NCBI RefSeq assembly: GCF_901709675.1
Contig: NC_051087.1
Coordinates: 12,589,384 to 12,653,383, forward strand
Source of the DNA: Syngnathus acus
Lineage: Eukaryota > Chordata > Actinopteri > Syngnathiformes > Syngnathidae
Direction: 5' to 3'
DNA: 64,000 nucleotides
Below the pieces are notes generated by a model. It was not told the origin of the DNA and did not search any database. It worked only from the letters and a program-made list of their open reading frames with translations. The stretch's first letter is position 1; the number at the start of each line of letters is the position of its first letter. Shown here piece after piece: positions 1-13,280 of the stretch. The translations under genes were made by a program, and so were the position numbers.

Positions 1-2014
1 TTTTCAGGATTTAAAGAACCGTAATTGTTTTTAGGAACATTATTTGTATTTACATTTTATGGCAATGTAAACAAATGGGAACAATTTAAAAAAAATTATT
101 GTCTTAAATTTCCCACATCAGAGAGCAACCAAAATCTGTTCCACTACTTTTCCTCACCATTATTTTGTGTTTTGGGGAATACATTGCGGCATCTCTGCCA
201 CTAGACCAGGCCAAACAAAAGTGCTGATTGCAACTCTCAGTTAATGGTGGGACATCTCAGCACCTAACATCTGAGTCATCCCAACCTAAGAGAGGCTGAT
301 TGGGTGGTTAATGTCACTGGAAATATACCAAGAGGCAAGGCTTATCGATCTTGTCACTGCACTGTGACAATAGCGCCACTGTGTTCAGAATGGCTAAATA
401 GCTCCTAGTGTTATTCACTTTTGAAGACTTTATTTCTGGTGTTTAAAAAGTTTTTTAAATTGTATTATGATTTTATGTTGAAGTTATTTTTTGTTGTATT
501 TTTCATGTAATGTATTTCACAATTTCTGGAGATCGTACAAATTTGTCTAGTCTGAATATTGAAACATAAATTTCTGAAGATGTTGAGGCTAGTGTCCTTT
601 TTGTTGTATGTGACTCAAAGCCAAAGTGACTTGCAAGAATAACTTTGCCTGTGGGTAGGACATTTCTGATAACACTGCATTCTGCAGGCACCGGAGACAA
701 CTCTGATGCCTGTGTTTGATTGTGTCTCTAATGTTATTCTCCCCCCTTCACAATAATCGGGAAAGCAGAGGTGAAGCAATAGCCAGCAGACTACTACTGT
801 GCAGAAAGTGGCGTGCGATCCATTTCAACTGTGTTGATGGACAGAAGCATCCAGTTTTCTCTGGTTTGTAATGATGCACAAAAGGCTCTGTTAATTCAAC
901 CTTGCAAAGTGTAGGATGTTGCCTGTTGATAATTATGTAGTATGTGACTTTTTTTTGTCAGTAACACTACAAAACTGTTTTACAGTGTGACCAATTCATA
1001 AAACTACAAATTACACTGGTCAACATCTAATTGTAATTAGAGATGTCTTTATGGGTCCCGAGCCCCCTAATTATAAAATACACTAGTACTGAATACTTTA
1101 CTGTAAATAATCACAATAATAATAACAATTATTATTATTTTTATTATTTTTATTATTGTTATTATTACGGAAAGATGATGTGCTAGAGGCAGTTTCAGAA
1201 TCAGCCCAAAAATCATCTAAAAAGTCTCATTTCAGATGAAATAAAAAACACAAATTTGTTAATTTTCTACTGTTAGTAGAAATTGTTAGTACTCGCAATG
1301 TGAATCTTTTTACATCCGTCAGTGTAAGTTTTATATTTATACTTTAAACAAAAAACAGTTAAGTCAAAAATAACCCAAATTTATTTATTTCTAACCCAGT
1401 TACTGGGCTACTGGAGCATTAAACCCAAGAGTAGTGCATCTGACCCAGCAGGATGGGTTGGTCAAATTAAATTTTTACCCACACTGTTAGTTCAAGTTAA
1501 GCTCGTTCAGGGTTGTTTCAGTTGCATGTTTTTGTTGTCGTTCTCAAATGCTGGGTCAAATCTACTATAATTCTTTGTTGTTTGAACTACCATAGATCAA
1601 CTACCATTTGTTTTGTTCAGTAATCGATCCAAATGCTTGCTCACATTTGCCATGTGGTAAATTAACTCTAATACAGTACATAACAGTACAATTCATGAAT
1701 AGTATTGCATTATATTGAGTCGTTGTGAGTCGGTGGGGAGAATACTTCCTCAATTCCACCAACACGCACGCCTTCCATTGAGGAAGCAGAGCTTGGATGT
1801 GAATTCAAGAAATAAAACCAGTTCAAGATTCAAAGCATTTATTGTTATGTGTACAAAAGGAAAGCACTTTTCTTTGTACAATGAAATTCTTTCGCTGTCC
1901 GTTAGAATGCCAGACAAGGTAATGAATGATTAAAAAAGTAAAATTGGATCATTGGATCATTCCGAATCTTAAATTCAGTTAATTATATATATATATATAA
2001 AAAAAAAATTCATT
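1..2014. other. intergenic, no gene seen
   Basis: AT-rich sequence with an (ATT)-rich microsatellite at about 1110-1166. The stretch about 1365-1570, with repeated aaccca/tgggtt words, resembles a dispersed fish repeat. The stretch about 1815-1925 (acaatgaaattctttcgctg...) resembles the inverted 3' tail of a LINE or SINE. No exon recognised. Confidence 0.6.
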
Positions 2015-2022
2015 CTTTATAG

Positions 2023-2484
2023 CAGGGGTCTCCAAACTTTTTGCAAGGAGGGCCAGATTTATTAACGTGAAGGGGCCCGGGGGCCAATATTTTTTTTCGC
2101 TGCTCTTCCGGGGGGGGGGGGGGGGGGGGGATGCTAATGGGACGTCAAACGCTGCGTGTTCGCTTCTCTTCCGGGGGGGGGGGGGGGGGGGTTGCTAATG
2201 GGACGTCAAACGCTGCGCGTTCGCTTCTCTTCCGGGGGGGGTGCTAAGGGGACGTCAAACGCTGCGCGTTCGCTTCTCTTCCGGGGGTGGGGGGGTGCTA
2301 ATGGGACGTCAAACGCTTTGTGTGGCGGGCTCCATCTAGTGTGGAAACTGAGAAGTGCAACAGAGTTGAGCTCAAGCTTCTTGTGCGGGCCATATTCAAT
2401 TATGTTTTCAGAATTTGCTGCGGGCCAATAAAAACTGGACCGCGGGCCGCAGTTGGCCCGCGGGCCGTAGTTTGGAGACCCCTG
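2023..2484. mobile_element. hAT (Charlie-like) non-autonomous element with G-rich internal repeats
   Basis: Terminal inverted repeats CAGGGGTCTCCAAAC and GTTTGGAGACCCCTG are flanked by a perfect 8-bp duplication CTTTATAG (2015-2022 and 2485-2492). Inside, a unit of roughly 50-60 bp (ttccgg, a G run, gctaatgggacgtcaaacgc, tgttcgcttctc) is repeated about four times at 2105-2318. Subterminal gggccagat/gcgggccg words are typical of this family. No transposase is encoded. Confidence 0.9.
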
Positions 2485-2492
2485 CTTTATAG

Positions 2493-4160
2493 TGTCATCT
2501 TTTTATTGTCTAAGGAAACTCTTGCTTCCGGTCTTTGGGATTAACCAGCAAAATATTGCTCCTCAAAATTAGAATGTTGCTCCTGAAATTAAGTCAGTAA
2601 TTCACAAAACTACTCCACAAATGAAAAAAAATGGGCCTTGAGATAACAGACTTAAGTTGACGGGAGTATCTGCACTGCCAGAAAAGTGAGCACATGTATG
2701 CTGGGTTTTTTTCCCCTCTTACGTACTTACAAAGAAGAATATGAATGTATTGGTGTGGTTTAAAACGATAGCATAAGCACAAATTTAAGGGACTACAATC
2801 AAGATATTGTAAAAACCTCTTTTCATTAGTTATTTAGTTGCACATTTACAGCAGTATTTGCATGAAACCATACATAATTCCATTATGCTTAACAGCCTTG
2901 GAATTAGGGGGTTATTAAACCTTCAGTCGACAAGATCAGGGCCATTGGCACCAGGTCGTCTTCTAAAAATAGCTAACCAGTAATTGAACATTTGGCTTTT
3001 CTTAGAATGTTGTAGTGATCATTTGAAAATGGAAATGTTTACAGGGATCATGGAAGTAGTGTTGGATATCGACATTTAACTGTCTCTTTAACTGTCTGAT
3101 CTTAACTACTATATCATCACAAGATTTTTCCTCACTTAATTGTCACGCATATATGAATTTTATTGATTTCAAGTGGCAATACTACTGGCGCTAGCTAACC
3201 TTTTTCCTGGTTTTGTAGGCTATTGTGTCGACCTTGAAATAAAAATTCACTGCTGCCAGAAACAGGCCCAGAATTGCTTCTACTCAGTATAAGACAAACA
3301 TATAACAGTATTAGATCAAGTTTAATTATACAGAGGCTTGCAACTGGGCCCTCTATTCTCTCAGCAGTGAGTATGCTTTGTGTTTGTTGTCGGTTCAAGG
3401 CTTCCTAAAGGATGTGCTGGCATGTGCAAAAGGTTCTGGCAAAGAGGAAACTTGTGTGGTGGTTGTGGGGGTGGGTGGGGTGAACTGTTATTGTTTGCAA
3501 AGCGTGTAAGCGACCATCACAATGCCGCATCCATGGAAATGAAGCAAAGATAACAGAGAGAAAGAGAGCACGAAAATTTGCAGCTTTGACTGGCGACTTA
3601 ACAAGCGAAACCAAATGTCTTTTGCTGAAAAACGTCAGATGCCTTGCCAGTGAGCGAGAGTGAATGTGAGAGAGAAATAGAACGAGCAAAAGCAGACCAC
3701 AGAATCTTTCCTGCATCTTTTTCCCTTTTCTCCTCTGGTTTAAGACGACTCGGTGAATGTAGCAACATCAAAGGCCTCGCTCACTGAATGTACATTCTTG
3801 TTCCAGTATCCACATGAAACAGAGAGAGCTGGAGAAAAGCTGTGAGAGATGAAGCAAGTTGTTTTCCACTTCTGTCCTTGTACATCAGTATCTATGGAGG
3901 AAAGCTGATTAGAAATTAACTCATGCCAGCTTCACGCCGTACCAAGAAAGCAAGTGGTGTCTCTAAAATTAGGACACGTTTGTCACAATAATATGGCTAA
4001 AATCAGCATTGCAACAAGAGGGATCAAAAGACACTGGATTTTGCTCACCAATAATTCAGCAATCTTCCCCCTGATTGGTAATTCTTCATCTTAACAGTAT
4101 TGTATTTATGCTTCCAATTGTGGGGTATGGAGAAGACCTTTTTCTGTTCCGGCAGGTCCA
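2493..4160. other. intergenic, no gene seen
   Basis: No exon, RNA gene or repeat family recognised. The stretch about 3405-3720 is purine-rich on the + strand. Confidence 0.6.
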
Positions 4161-4162
4161 TA

Positions 4163-4607
4163 AAGGGAAGTCAACCCAAACATTTTCTTTACAATAATAT
4201 GTTGTATGTTCCCCCACCAGTCTAAAGACAACATTCTGATCAATATTAGAATGGGAGTTAAGCAGCAAAATCCACCCATTCTTATCCATCTCATGGGCTG
4301 CCATTTTGCCCCTTGTTTCGACTGAAAATTGCATCACACTTGCTAGGTCTCAGGTCTCAACCAATCACGGCTCAGCTTCAAAAAACTGGTGCGCCGTGAA
4401 AGACAGATTGGTTGATTGGTTGTAGTAATTTTCATTGGACAGCAAGTAGCAAGATGCCCCGCCCCCTGAGAAGGATCAAAACAGGTGGATTTAGCCTGTT
4501 TAATCCGTATTGCATGAACAAAACGTGAATCAGAACACTGTGTTTTGAATAGTTGGTCTGCACAGAACATATTATTACAAAGAAAATTTGGGGGTTGACT
4601 TCCTCTT
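4163..4607. mobile_element. MITE with about 45-bp inverted termini, TA-flanked
   Basis: The left end (aagggaagtcaacccaaa..., continuing to tatgttgtatgttc) and the right end (gaacatattattac... to gggttgacttcctctt) are imperfect inverted repeats of about 45 bp. The dinucleotide TA flanks both sides (4161-4162, 4608-4609), which fits the Tc1/mariner superfamily, although TA flanks can arise by chance. No coding frame inside. I do not recognise the family name. Confidence 0.75.
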
Positions 4608-5384
4608 TAATGAGTTTGGTGTGGGAGAACTTGACGGGCCCACTCAAAGCCCACTTCACCTAGAATAGAATTGGAAGGCTAAACCTGTGACCTTAGAAAT
4701 GTTTTTCCTGGGTAAATGAACACATAGACGCACCCTAAATAGTGCAGACGATTGCACCCCATTTGTTTACAGCATTTGAAATTGACAAGGACTTTCCCAG
4801 AATCCTTCCAGCATTAGTAAATAGCTGATTACATGTTTTAGCATGAATATTGCTTCTTGTTGTGTGTTTTACTTACTTCTTGTGCATATTTTTTGACACG
4901 AAGGTAATTTGATGTTCAGTTAAATAGTAACTCCCTTGATCATTAACCTATTTCATGTAAATTGTGTGGATCACACTATTAGCTCTTGTAAAGGGTTCTA
5001 TCTTAAAGAGGGGATTTTATCATTCTGACCTTCTACATGACTAATTTTGCTGCTGAACAAAAGAATAAAAAGACAATCAGTTCTCAGATTGGAAAATCAG
5101 TCATTAAATTAGGAGGAAGAAGTTGAACATGGAAGACTAGGATAATAGTATTGAACAATACTGGGTATGAGGAGAAAATCAGGAATGATACCATGAATGT
5201 AACAAGATGTTCTGACGAGGAGTCTCACTGGTGCTTAAATGCTAAGGGTTAAGAGTGATAGGAGCCAGCTGCCTGAGGAGCTCAGCAGACCTGACCATGA
5301 CAAGCCCTGTAACAGAAGAAAGATGCAACACAGGAAAAACAAGAACAATGGCTTTTAAGTACAACAGAATACAAAAATGTCTCC

Positions 5385-5580
5385 CAAAAAATTTCGTTTT
5401 GGGAAAGAAAAACTTTCTAGCAGTCTGCAATTTTAGTTTTAATTGACCCCCCCTCGCCTTCTCTCTCTTTTGCTCTCTTTCTCTCTCTCTCTCTCTCTGT
5501 CCTGAAAAAAATTGTTTTGGGAAAGAAAAACTTTCTAGCAATCTGCAATTTTAGTTTTTATTTAAACTCCCCCCCCCCTT

Positions 5581-5642
<62 letters not shown>
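5385..5642. repeat. tandem duplication with (CT)n microsatellites
   Basis: A block of about 60 bp (gttttgggaaagaaaaactt, tctagca, tctgcaattttagttttt) occurs at about 5392-5445 and again at about 5512-5565. Each copy is followed by a C run and a CT microsatellite (5477-5500 and 5584-5642). The unit is about 117 bp long. Confidence 0.85.
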
Positions 5643-5644
<2 letters not shown>

Positions 5645-6142
5645 GTCAGCGGTATGTGATGTGATAGCAATTGGGCTCAGACCAGCCTCCCATAGGATAG
5701 ATAAGTCAAGACAGCCATTGTTCATACTATGCATAACAGTAACACGCCTTTAAACACAGCAAGAACCAGCTCAAAATAAAAGCCGTTGATGTGCGTGTAT
5801 TATTTGGTAGCCTTTCATTTCAAGTTGGCCTTTGCAGTGCGTTGGCGGCATGTTGCCCTAATGCACACTAAGAAGTGTTGGTGCAGCCGGCTTGACTTGT
5901 CTTCCCCACGGTGCACACCAAATAAATGAGTACCCGAGACAGCAAAAACTGCTAAGCATTTTTTTTAATCAAGGTACTCAGATAACTAGCAGTCATTTTA
6001 CTGAAGAAAAGGCTAAATTACAAATGTTGAGTCCCTAAGTAGTAACCTTTAACTTCACCGTTGACTCATATACTCCTTTGTACACTGATGGAATGCCCCA
6101 ACCTTTTGTCCCCAGCCTTGCCATATGCAGGATGCTCAAAGA

Positions 6143-6460
6143 CATTGCTATCAAACTCAAGGCCCGGGAGCCAGATACGGCCCGCCACATCATTTTATGT
6201 GGCCCGCGAAGACAAATTGTGCTTCGAGTACAAATTGTCTTCACTTTAAAAAATAGAGCTATTGCCGGTGATTTTTATTATCATTCACCTTTTTAAAATA
6301 TTTGAACAATTTTTACTCGTCTTTGATTTCAAAACTAGTTCTTCATCAGTTTGTTGTGTAGCCCATACTGTGTATAATATAAGGCATTGACAGTCATAAT
6401 GGGCCTCCAATGGAATCTATGGCTACGATCCGGCACGCGACAAAAACGAGTTTGACACCC
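6143..6460. mobile_element. Charlie-like hAT MITE, copy 1
   Basis: The sequence opens tatcaaactcaaggcccggg, has paired tatgtggcccgc words and ends in an inverted gtttgacaccc. The 8-bp repeat CTCAAAGA flanks it (6135-6142, 6461-6468). It aligns along most of its length with 21064-21402, in the same orientation. No coding capacity. Confidence 0.8.
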
Positions 6461-6468
6461 CTCAAAGA

Positions 6469-9400
6469 GCTATGTCATTTGCCATATTCATATCTATGCT
6501 TTTACCACTTAGCATGTACCAGGTAACAATAAGTACTGTAGCAACATGAAAGTCTTCCTTGTTGAACCCCCTCCACTAAATGAACTGCATCATCTTTCTA
6601 ATCTATATCACTAACCCAATTAATTTTTGTATCCATACGAGCCGTGAGTGGAACCTTTGTAGTGAACCCAATGCATATTGGATGTTTGCAGACTCTACAG
6701 GCAGATTTCAGATCCATGTAACATTTAAAAGAGCTGCATGATGCTATTTTAAGCTTTCTACAGTTAATTATAAAGATGTGTGTTCATAGCACAATGCTAG
6801 TCTTACTGAGCTATTTTTTCTATTTTTCACCAAAACCCCACCTCTGCTGGACTCACACACTCGAGGTGCATTTAGTCATCACAATCAAAGTAAGACGTCT
6901 CAAAAATGTATAGAGAAAACTCATTTAATGCAACAAACAGTAATGACTAGTAGTTGAGCACATTGTAAAAGGCACTGAAAACATTTTGTGCTTCATTTGA
7001 TGCACAAAAACTCAGAACAGCCAAAGGTCAACTCAAGTTGCAGCTGCTCTGAGAAATTGTGTTTAGACTGTAGGGGCAATACGGGGTGGGCCCTCACTTT
7101 GTGACATCACAAAATGAGGTCACCACTCTGGGGGTGTCTTTTTTGACAGCAAGTCACCTGTAATGTGAAACAGTAGTTGGAATGCTGACATTTTGTGCAA
7201 CATACTCTATTTTGTGGAGTTTTTCTCAAGTCATGGATTTCAAAGCTTTTCAACTTGAAAAACTTAACAGCTTCAGTCAAAACCTCCTTACCTTTACATT
7301 GACCACCCAAGGAGGTACGAGCCCTCACCTTTCTGTCTGAGGGAGCCTCTTACTTTATAAAGGGTGTGCACCTGTGTCTATACGTGTGTGCATGTGTGTG
7401 AATGTGTTTGCTGTGTTTGTGCTTCTACCGCCCACCATCTGGGCCGTGTTTGGAGAGCTTCACTGTAAAAATCACAGTCACGCTGTGGAAGGATTACCAC
7501 TGTGAAAAGCAACACCTGGAAGAACCTCAGTCACATGCTCAAAGACGTCTCAGACTTCTTAGCTAGAGGTGCTGGGTTTGTTTTCGACCTACATGGTCAT
7601 TCAAGTCCTCACTTGACCTTAAAAGAGACACAAAGAACACATTCCACGCTAAACACTGCCATGGTTGCAGTATCACCATACAACAGTGAGATTAAAAAAA
7701 TAAATAAAGGTACCGTATGTCTGTGCGCAAAGACGGTCGCATGGCAAATGTTTTTTTTTCTGTTTTTATAGGATGCCAAAACCTTAAAGGCTGATTATCC
7801 ACAGTCAGTGTAAGCCTGTGAATGAGAGAGTGCCATAATCCCAGATGGAAATTAAGTCAGAGCGTCTCCATTGAAGATTTCCCATCAGAAATAATCTCAG
7901 TCTTGGATTAGTTACAATTAAAAACTGTTTTGATGTTCTAAGTGGTTGTTCCACAGTATTATAATATTGTACAGCAGTTTTTATTTATATTTCTGTTTAT
8001 GACACATTCTCACCATTGTCAAAGTGGAGCTAAAGCAATAGGTAGTCTACATCGAGACAAGGGGCAGTGCCCAACTAGAGCCAACATAGGGTCTTATTTT
8101 TCAGTCATTGTAGTATGTATTTTATACCTAATTTGGTCGTATTTTAAATGGACAATATTGTAGGAATTGCGGTGCGAAATGACAAGAGGCAGTTTCTATT
8201 TTTGACTACGCAATGGCGTGCCGTCCTCTTTCTCCATCCATGTTCCTCACTCATGTCAACCCCTTGTCCATCTCTCTTAAAGTACATGAGCACAATGGAA
8301 CAAACCCACTTGCACTAAGCAGAGGCGGGGTAACAACACAACAAAAGCTACATGGTGAATTATATCATATTCATTTTCACCCAGAACAATGATGCTATTC
8401 TCCAAATGCAAACACGTGCATCTTGTTACGTACTTCCCTACCGCAATTCTGGATTACACTTGTATGCACGGCTCTGAATTCAGATTCTAGAATTGTTGAA
8501 TTTGTTGTGTTTTTTGTTAGCATGCCAATCGTGAGTTTACCAGTAAGCACTGAATTAATCTTGCCTCTAAATATTTCCAGATTTTATGCTAGATGACATT
8601 ATCAGAGAGAGTTATTTTGTTTGTTGCTGGAAAGACTGAGAAAGTCTTTGTGTTTCTTTGCTCAGGGTGATCGGGAATTGGAACCCAGCTGACTTTGGAT
8701 GAAAGGTGGACTTCACTCTGGACTGCCATTCATTCACAGACGACATTTACAGATGCAAAACTATTCTGATGCAAATCCACACCGTCACTGAGTGGGACGG
8801 AACTCGTGCTGCTTGCACGAAAGTCAGGCAAGTGTACCACCACACCATTGCCAGTACCAGTCTTTTCCATCCCCTTTCATTTGACTCATGACAATATTTT
8901 TTGTTTGTAGGTTTTCTTTCATCAGCACCATGAATACACACGCTTTCCTTTCTACACAGCACACTCCATTCAAGTCCACCAGCTCCCTCGCACCCACAAC
9001 TCTTCTCCCTGCCCCAGCTGTCCACCCTCAATGTTGACCAAATGACACTGCTGGTGGTGTCTGGGTCTGATGTTGATGACATCACGCATCACAATGAGTC
9101 CACTGCCACCGCGGGCGCTAGTGTCCATTGTCACCCTCATAGTGAGTGTCCTTGTTTGCAGGGAGGGCAGGGTTGGTGTGGCACGCTCCCTCAGTAAATG
9201 ATGCAAGAGGGCAAGACTTCTGCTGCATAGCAGGCCTTTTTTGGGGGAGTGGGTGAGAGAGTTGGGAGGGGAGTCTGAGTGTACTGGACATTGAGCTAAT
9301 GGAAAGACTTTTCTTCTCCTCTGACAATCAATTCATCCACGATGAAATACAAAGAAATATGTGTTTGATGTCAAGATGTGATAGATACTTATACATACTA

Positions 9401-9585
9401 CTGTGTCTGTGAACAGATGTGTTATGTATGGTTAACTATAAATCAGGAGTTGGATATGTTAGCCTACAATGATTTATTGCTCCCACCTCCTGTCCGTTTG
9501 AGAGTTAGTCCCTCGAAAGCGCTCCACATTTTTGTTGTCACTGAATGTAATAATAATGATAATAATATAATAATAATAATGATGA
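6469..9585. other. intergenic, no gene seen
   Basis: No exon or repeat family recognised. A GT-rich stretch lies at about 7378-7415. The longest open frames here are near 110 codons and show no recognisable domain. Confidence 0.6.
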
Positions 9586-9587
9586 AT

Positions 9588-9727
9588 AAGGTGGCTCGGT
9601 GGCGCACCGATTAGCACATCTGCCTCTTAGTTCGGAGGGTGCAGTTTCGATTCCAAACCCTGTGTGGAGTTTGGATGTTCTCCCTGTGCCTGTGGGGACA
9701 AGCGGTACAGAAAATGGATGGAAGATT
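9588..9727 (+). mobile_element. tRNA-derived SINE (DANA/HE1-like), internally deleted
   Basis: Head ggtggctcggtggcgcaccg, gattagcac and a degenerate B box (agtttcgattcc) resemble a tRNA promoter. They are followed by the fish SINE core (tgtgtggagtttggatgttc) and the tail acaagcggtacagaaaatgg. The middle of the element is missing. Preceded by (AAT)-rich sequence. Confidence 0.75.
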
Positions 9728-10399
9728 CTCATTGCAAGTTAGCTACAGTTTGGTTACAAGTTTTGCATTTTCATTTTAAAGTCAACTAGTAAATCAAGGC
9801 CGATTTAAAAAATAAAAAAAAATAAAAATAAAAAAGTAACTTGAACTTGAATAACTTGTGTAGAGCACATATTGTACATATTGTAATTCCAATGCAAGTG
9901 ACAAGTAATATGTAATATTCTACATTCTGGAAGTAATTTGCTGAACACTGTGTGTGTTAACAGTTGCATTTGATAGTTGGTTTACCAGGCGCACGTACTT
10001 GAAGGAAATCACCTTTTGTTGCTCCACGTAATTAAGGAAATCACAGGTTATACAGAATGGGGAAATAAAAAGAAGAAAAGTGTGTATTCGCCCAATGACA
10101 AACTACACATCTATTAAATTTGCATGTGAGCACAGAAACATTCTGGATCCACCCTAACCCAAAGTGCTTGAGCTTCTCCACAATTAAACTGAATAAAGCG
10201 TCACGATGCTACACCACAAGTGCATCGAATTCAAATCCTCTGATTTTGCAGGCCTAGATGTCATACTCAAAAACATGTCACAGATGAATTTTGCTTTTCT
10301 GGTACGCACAAAACAATGTGAAAATGGATTGTCACCTTTAACTTTCATGCTTTACTGCTTTGAATGTAAGTCTGCTTCTTTTAAATGCTTTTATGTTTA

Positions 10400-10978
10400 C
10401 AGTGATTCCTTGTTTATCGTGGGAAATGCGTTCCAGAACCTCCCGCAAAAAAACGGAGATCCACAAAGTCGAAACGGTATATGCATTATTTAGAAATTTA
10501 AACACCATTGTTATTTTGAAATTCCAGCACGTAGTGTTTCTTGTTGGTCGCTCAACGGCATGGGTGTATTGCAAGTCAATTAGAAGTGTGGTTTACCTTG
10601 CAAAGCAATGCAAAGTGTCCATCTTCAGACTTGCCACACTACACTAACTCAGGAAACATCATGCATAGTGAAACCAAAGCGAGTCACGGTTGCACATGAA
10701 TCTCCTGTTGCATCGTGGTCCTATTAAGGCTTTTTAAACCCCCTCCCCCCAATACTTTTACGCTACATAAACCATTCCCATTCCCTTAATAACCAATAAT
10801 AACCAACCAAACACATAATATCGTCACGTGTCCTGACTCGTTCTGCTCCGGTTGGTGCTGTTCCCAGGCCCGTGGCCGGCTGCCGCCTCCTGCGCTTCAA
10901 TTCAGTCACGTCCGCACTTATAAACCCATAAATTAGCAAATTCGCAATAGGTGAAGTGAAAGTGGTGAGGGATCACTG
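10400..10978. mobile_element. TA-type MITE, family shared with 30835-31298
   Basis: Left end cagtgattccttgtttatcg follows a TA; right end ggtgagggatcactg is its approximate inverse, followed by CA in place of TA. The interior 10555-10930 matches the reverse complement of about 30900-31295 (for example gagtcacggttgcacatgaa and gccgcctcctgcgcttcaat). No transposase remains; Tc1/mariner-type is inferred from TIR and TA. Confidence 0.75.
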
Positions 10979-11448
10979 CATACTCTTTTCTCATGTTCTT
11001 TTTTAATAACGCTTGCAAAGTTGAGTCCTTCTTTTGAAAGAAGTGCTGCAATAAAAGCCACACAAAAGCCACAAGAAGCCATAACACACATCCTGTGTTC
11101 TGTCTTTGTTGTTAACTGAACTGAGGTCTGTAAGTTCTCACACAATACGCTGAATGACATCATGCACAGTTGCAGTTTTGTGCGCTTTGTGCGGTATATT
11201 TTTTTATTTTGTGATGTTATGCTGTAAATTGGATGACTTAAGGGGGTATTAGACTTCAGTTTTGTCACCATTAGAATGACTGAACTTCATAATTGCAATT
11301 GCAGTTTGCACTTGCAGTGGCGTACAGCTGTGTGACATCATACTGAAACATTGCTAAATAAAATTATAATACATGCATGCATGATTATAATATGAAGGTC
11401 TTGTTTCTGAGTTTTTGTAGCGTTGTACTGCTACGTGTGCCATTCCAA

Positions 11449-11451
11449 TTT

Positions 11452-11550
<99 letters not shown>
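11449..11550. repeat. (TTTC)n microsatellite
   Basis: About 25 nearly perfect TTTC units. Open frames over it on both strands (Lys/Glu/Arg or Phe/Leu/Ser repeats) are by-products of the repeat. Confidence 0.98.
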
Positions 11551-11873
11551 CAATATGTAAGGCATACATATGGATGAGCAGATCAGTGATTGTTTCCTGG
11601 AATTTCACAGACAACCACATCTGGAAAGGATTTTGATTGTGTTATGAAAGCTCCAGCTGCTGAGCTAAAAGCTGAAAAGAACAGCAGCAGCTTAGAAGTC
11701 AAACCTTTTAAGTCAGTAAGACTGTGGGGGGGGGGGGCTCAAAATGCTAAACCTGTAAGCATCTGGCTTCAATATGACTTCCATATAACTCTTGATAACC
11801 TCTTTTGAAGCTCATTTTGTAGTTGTTGTTTTTTTAACAACTGTGAATGAAATATTGATTTGATTAAATTGGG

Positions 11874-12190
11874 GCAGCAAGGTGAACGCTTGGTTAGCAC
11901 GTTTGTCTCAGTTGTGAGGTTTGGAGTGTGAACCTCAGGTCAGGCTTTCCTGTGTGGAATGTGCACCCTGTGCTTGTGGTGGCTTTCTCTCAGGTAGTCC
12001 AGTGTCCTCCCTCATTCCACAAACAATAACTTAATTGCACGTGAATGTAAATGTCACGGTTGACTGTCAGTGGTTGTTTGTCTTAAGTGCTCTGTGATTA
12101 GACGGTGACTAGTAACCCGTGTGTCGCCTGTCAGCTCACCCGCAGCTCTAATGAGGACAAGCGGTATAGAAAATGGATGGACAGATGGAT
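11874..12190 (+). mobile_element. tRNA-derived SINE (DANA/HE1-like), diverged
   Basis: Head ggggcagcaaggtgaacgct, tggttagcacgtttgtctca, then tgtgtggaatgtgcaccctg in the core and the tail ggacaagcggtatagaaaat. The order of parts matches the better copies at 31303 and 54985. The B box is degraded. Confidence 0.75.
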
Positions 12191-13280
12191 CAACATATAA
12201 ACTCAACAGTGACAGATGTTTCATCATACATTTTATTTTTAGTTGTCGAGTTGAGAACATGAAGAAAAACTCCTCATAGGTGTCAGAGAAGCAAAGCCTT
12301 CACCCTCCTTTGTAAAAAAAACAAGAACAAACTTTGCTGGCTCACGCACCATATGGAGAACTGTTCCAATTTCTTTTCCTTTAAAACAAATATAAAGTGT
12401 TTCAAGTCAAACCTTTTATAGCATACACCACTTGCGATTTGGGCTCTTGTGCGACGACACAAACTTTGACTTTTTGATATCGCTGTCAGTGGCGTCTGAC
12501 AACTTTCTGTCACTTGCTTTTTCTTCTTCTTTTTTCACCACCAAGTACATTTTCTAACCCCATCGATTGATTAGCATACATCCAGCCCCTGTCGTCATGG
12601 CAAAAACTTCATTTGAATCTTCAGTAGGTTCCCCATGTCTTTCAACCAGCAGCTGTCATCTACATCAACACAAGATACATTCCTAGCGAGACATCGACGC
12701 AGGCATGCTCTTAACGCGAAATATAAATTTAGAAAGAAAAGTCTCTTCATTCAAGAGACAAAGCGCCTTGGAAGTTGTCAATACAGATGGCCTTATCACT
12801 GGCAAAATAACTTTGAAACTAGCACACAGAGAAGATGAAACAATAGTTTCATTCCACTATGAGCTCGAGTGGGGACACAATTATTCTAAAGAGGGCACAA
12901 GCGTTTAAGGGGCTTGGTTTTTGATCTTTTGGTCCGTCAACAGAAATGCAGCATACCTCCTGATATTTCTGAACGCTAAGTGTCCTCAAAGTGTCTCAAC
13001 GCCTCTTTGTTGTAGTTGAGCATGTCGATTAAAGGGGAGAATATCATTTATTCATTTTTCCAGGGGGGAAAAGGGAGGGATTCGAGAGCTTAGTGTTCAC
13101 TTTCGTAAAACTCTTGTATTGCAGTGATGAAGTCAGCTTTCTTTTGAAAGATGCTGCAACAAGGTAAAAGGATGTGGCATGAAAAAATACCCCGTTTGAG
13201 GATCTTTGTGATTATGAATTATTTCAAGTTCTATCAAAATATTTTCAATTGACATTGATTTTGATGCATATTGATTGAGA
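12191..13280. other. intergenic, no gene seen
   Basis: No exon or repeat family recognised. Confidence 0.6.

Noticed and set aside
7077-7330. Possible MITE around gacatcacaaaatgaggtcacc
   Set aside because: Only a short local palindrome was found; the outer ends do not pair and no target duplication is present.
11354-11620. Lys/Glu/Arg-repeat and Phe/Leu/Ser-repeat open frames
   Set aside because: By-products of the (TTTC)n microsatellite on both strands.
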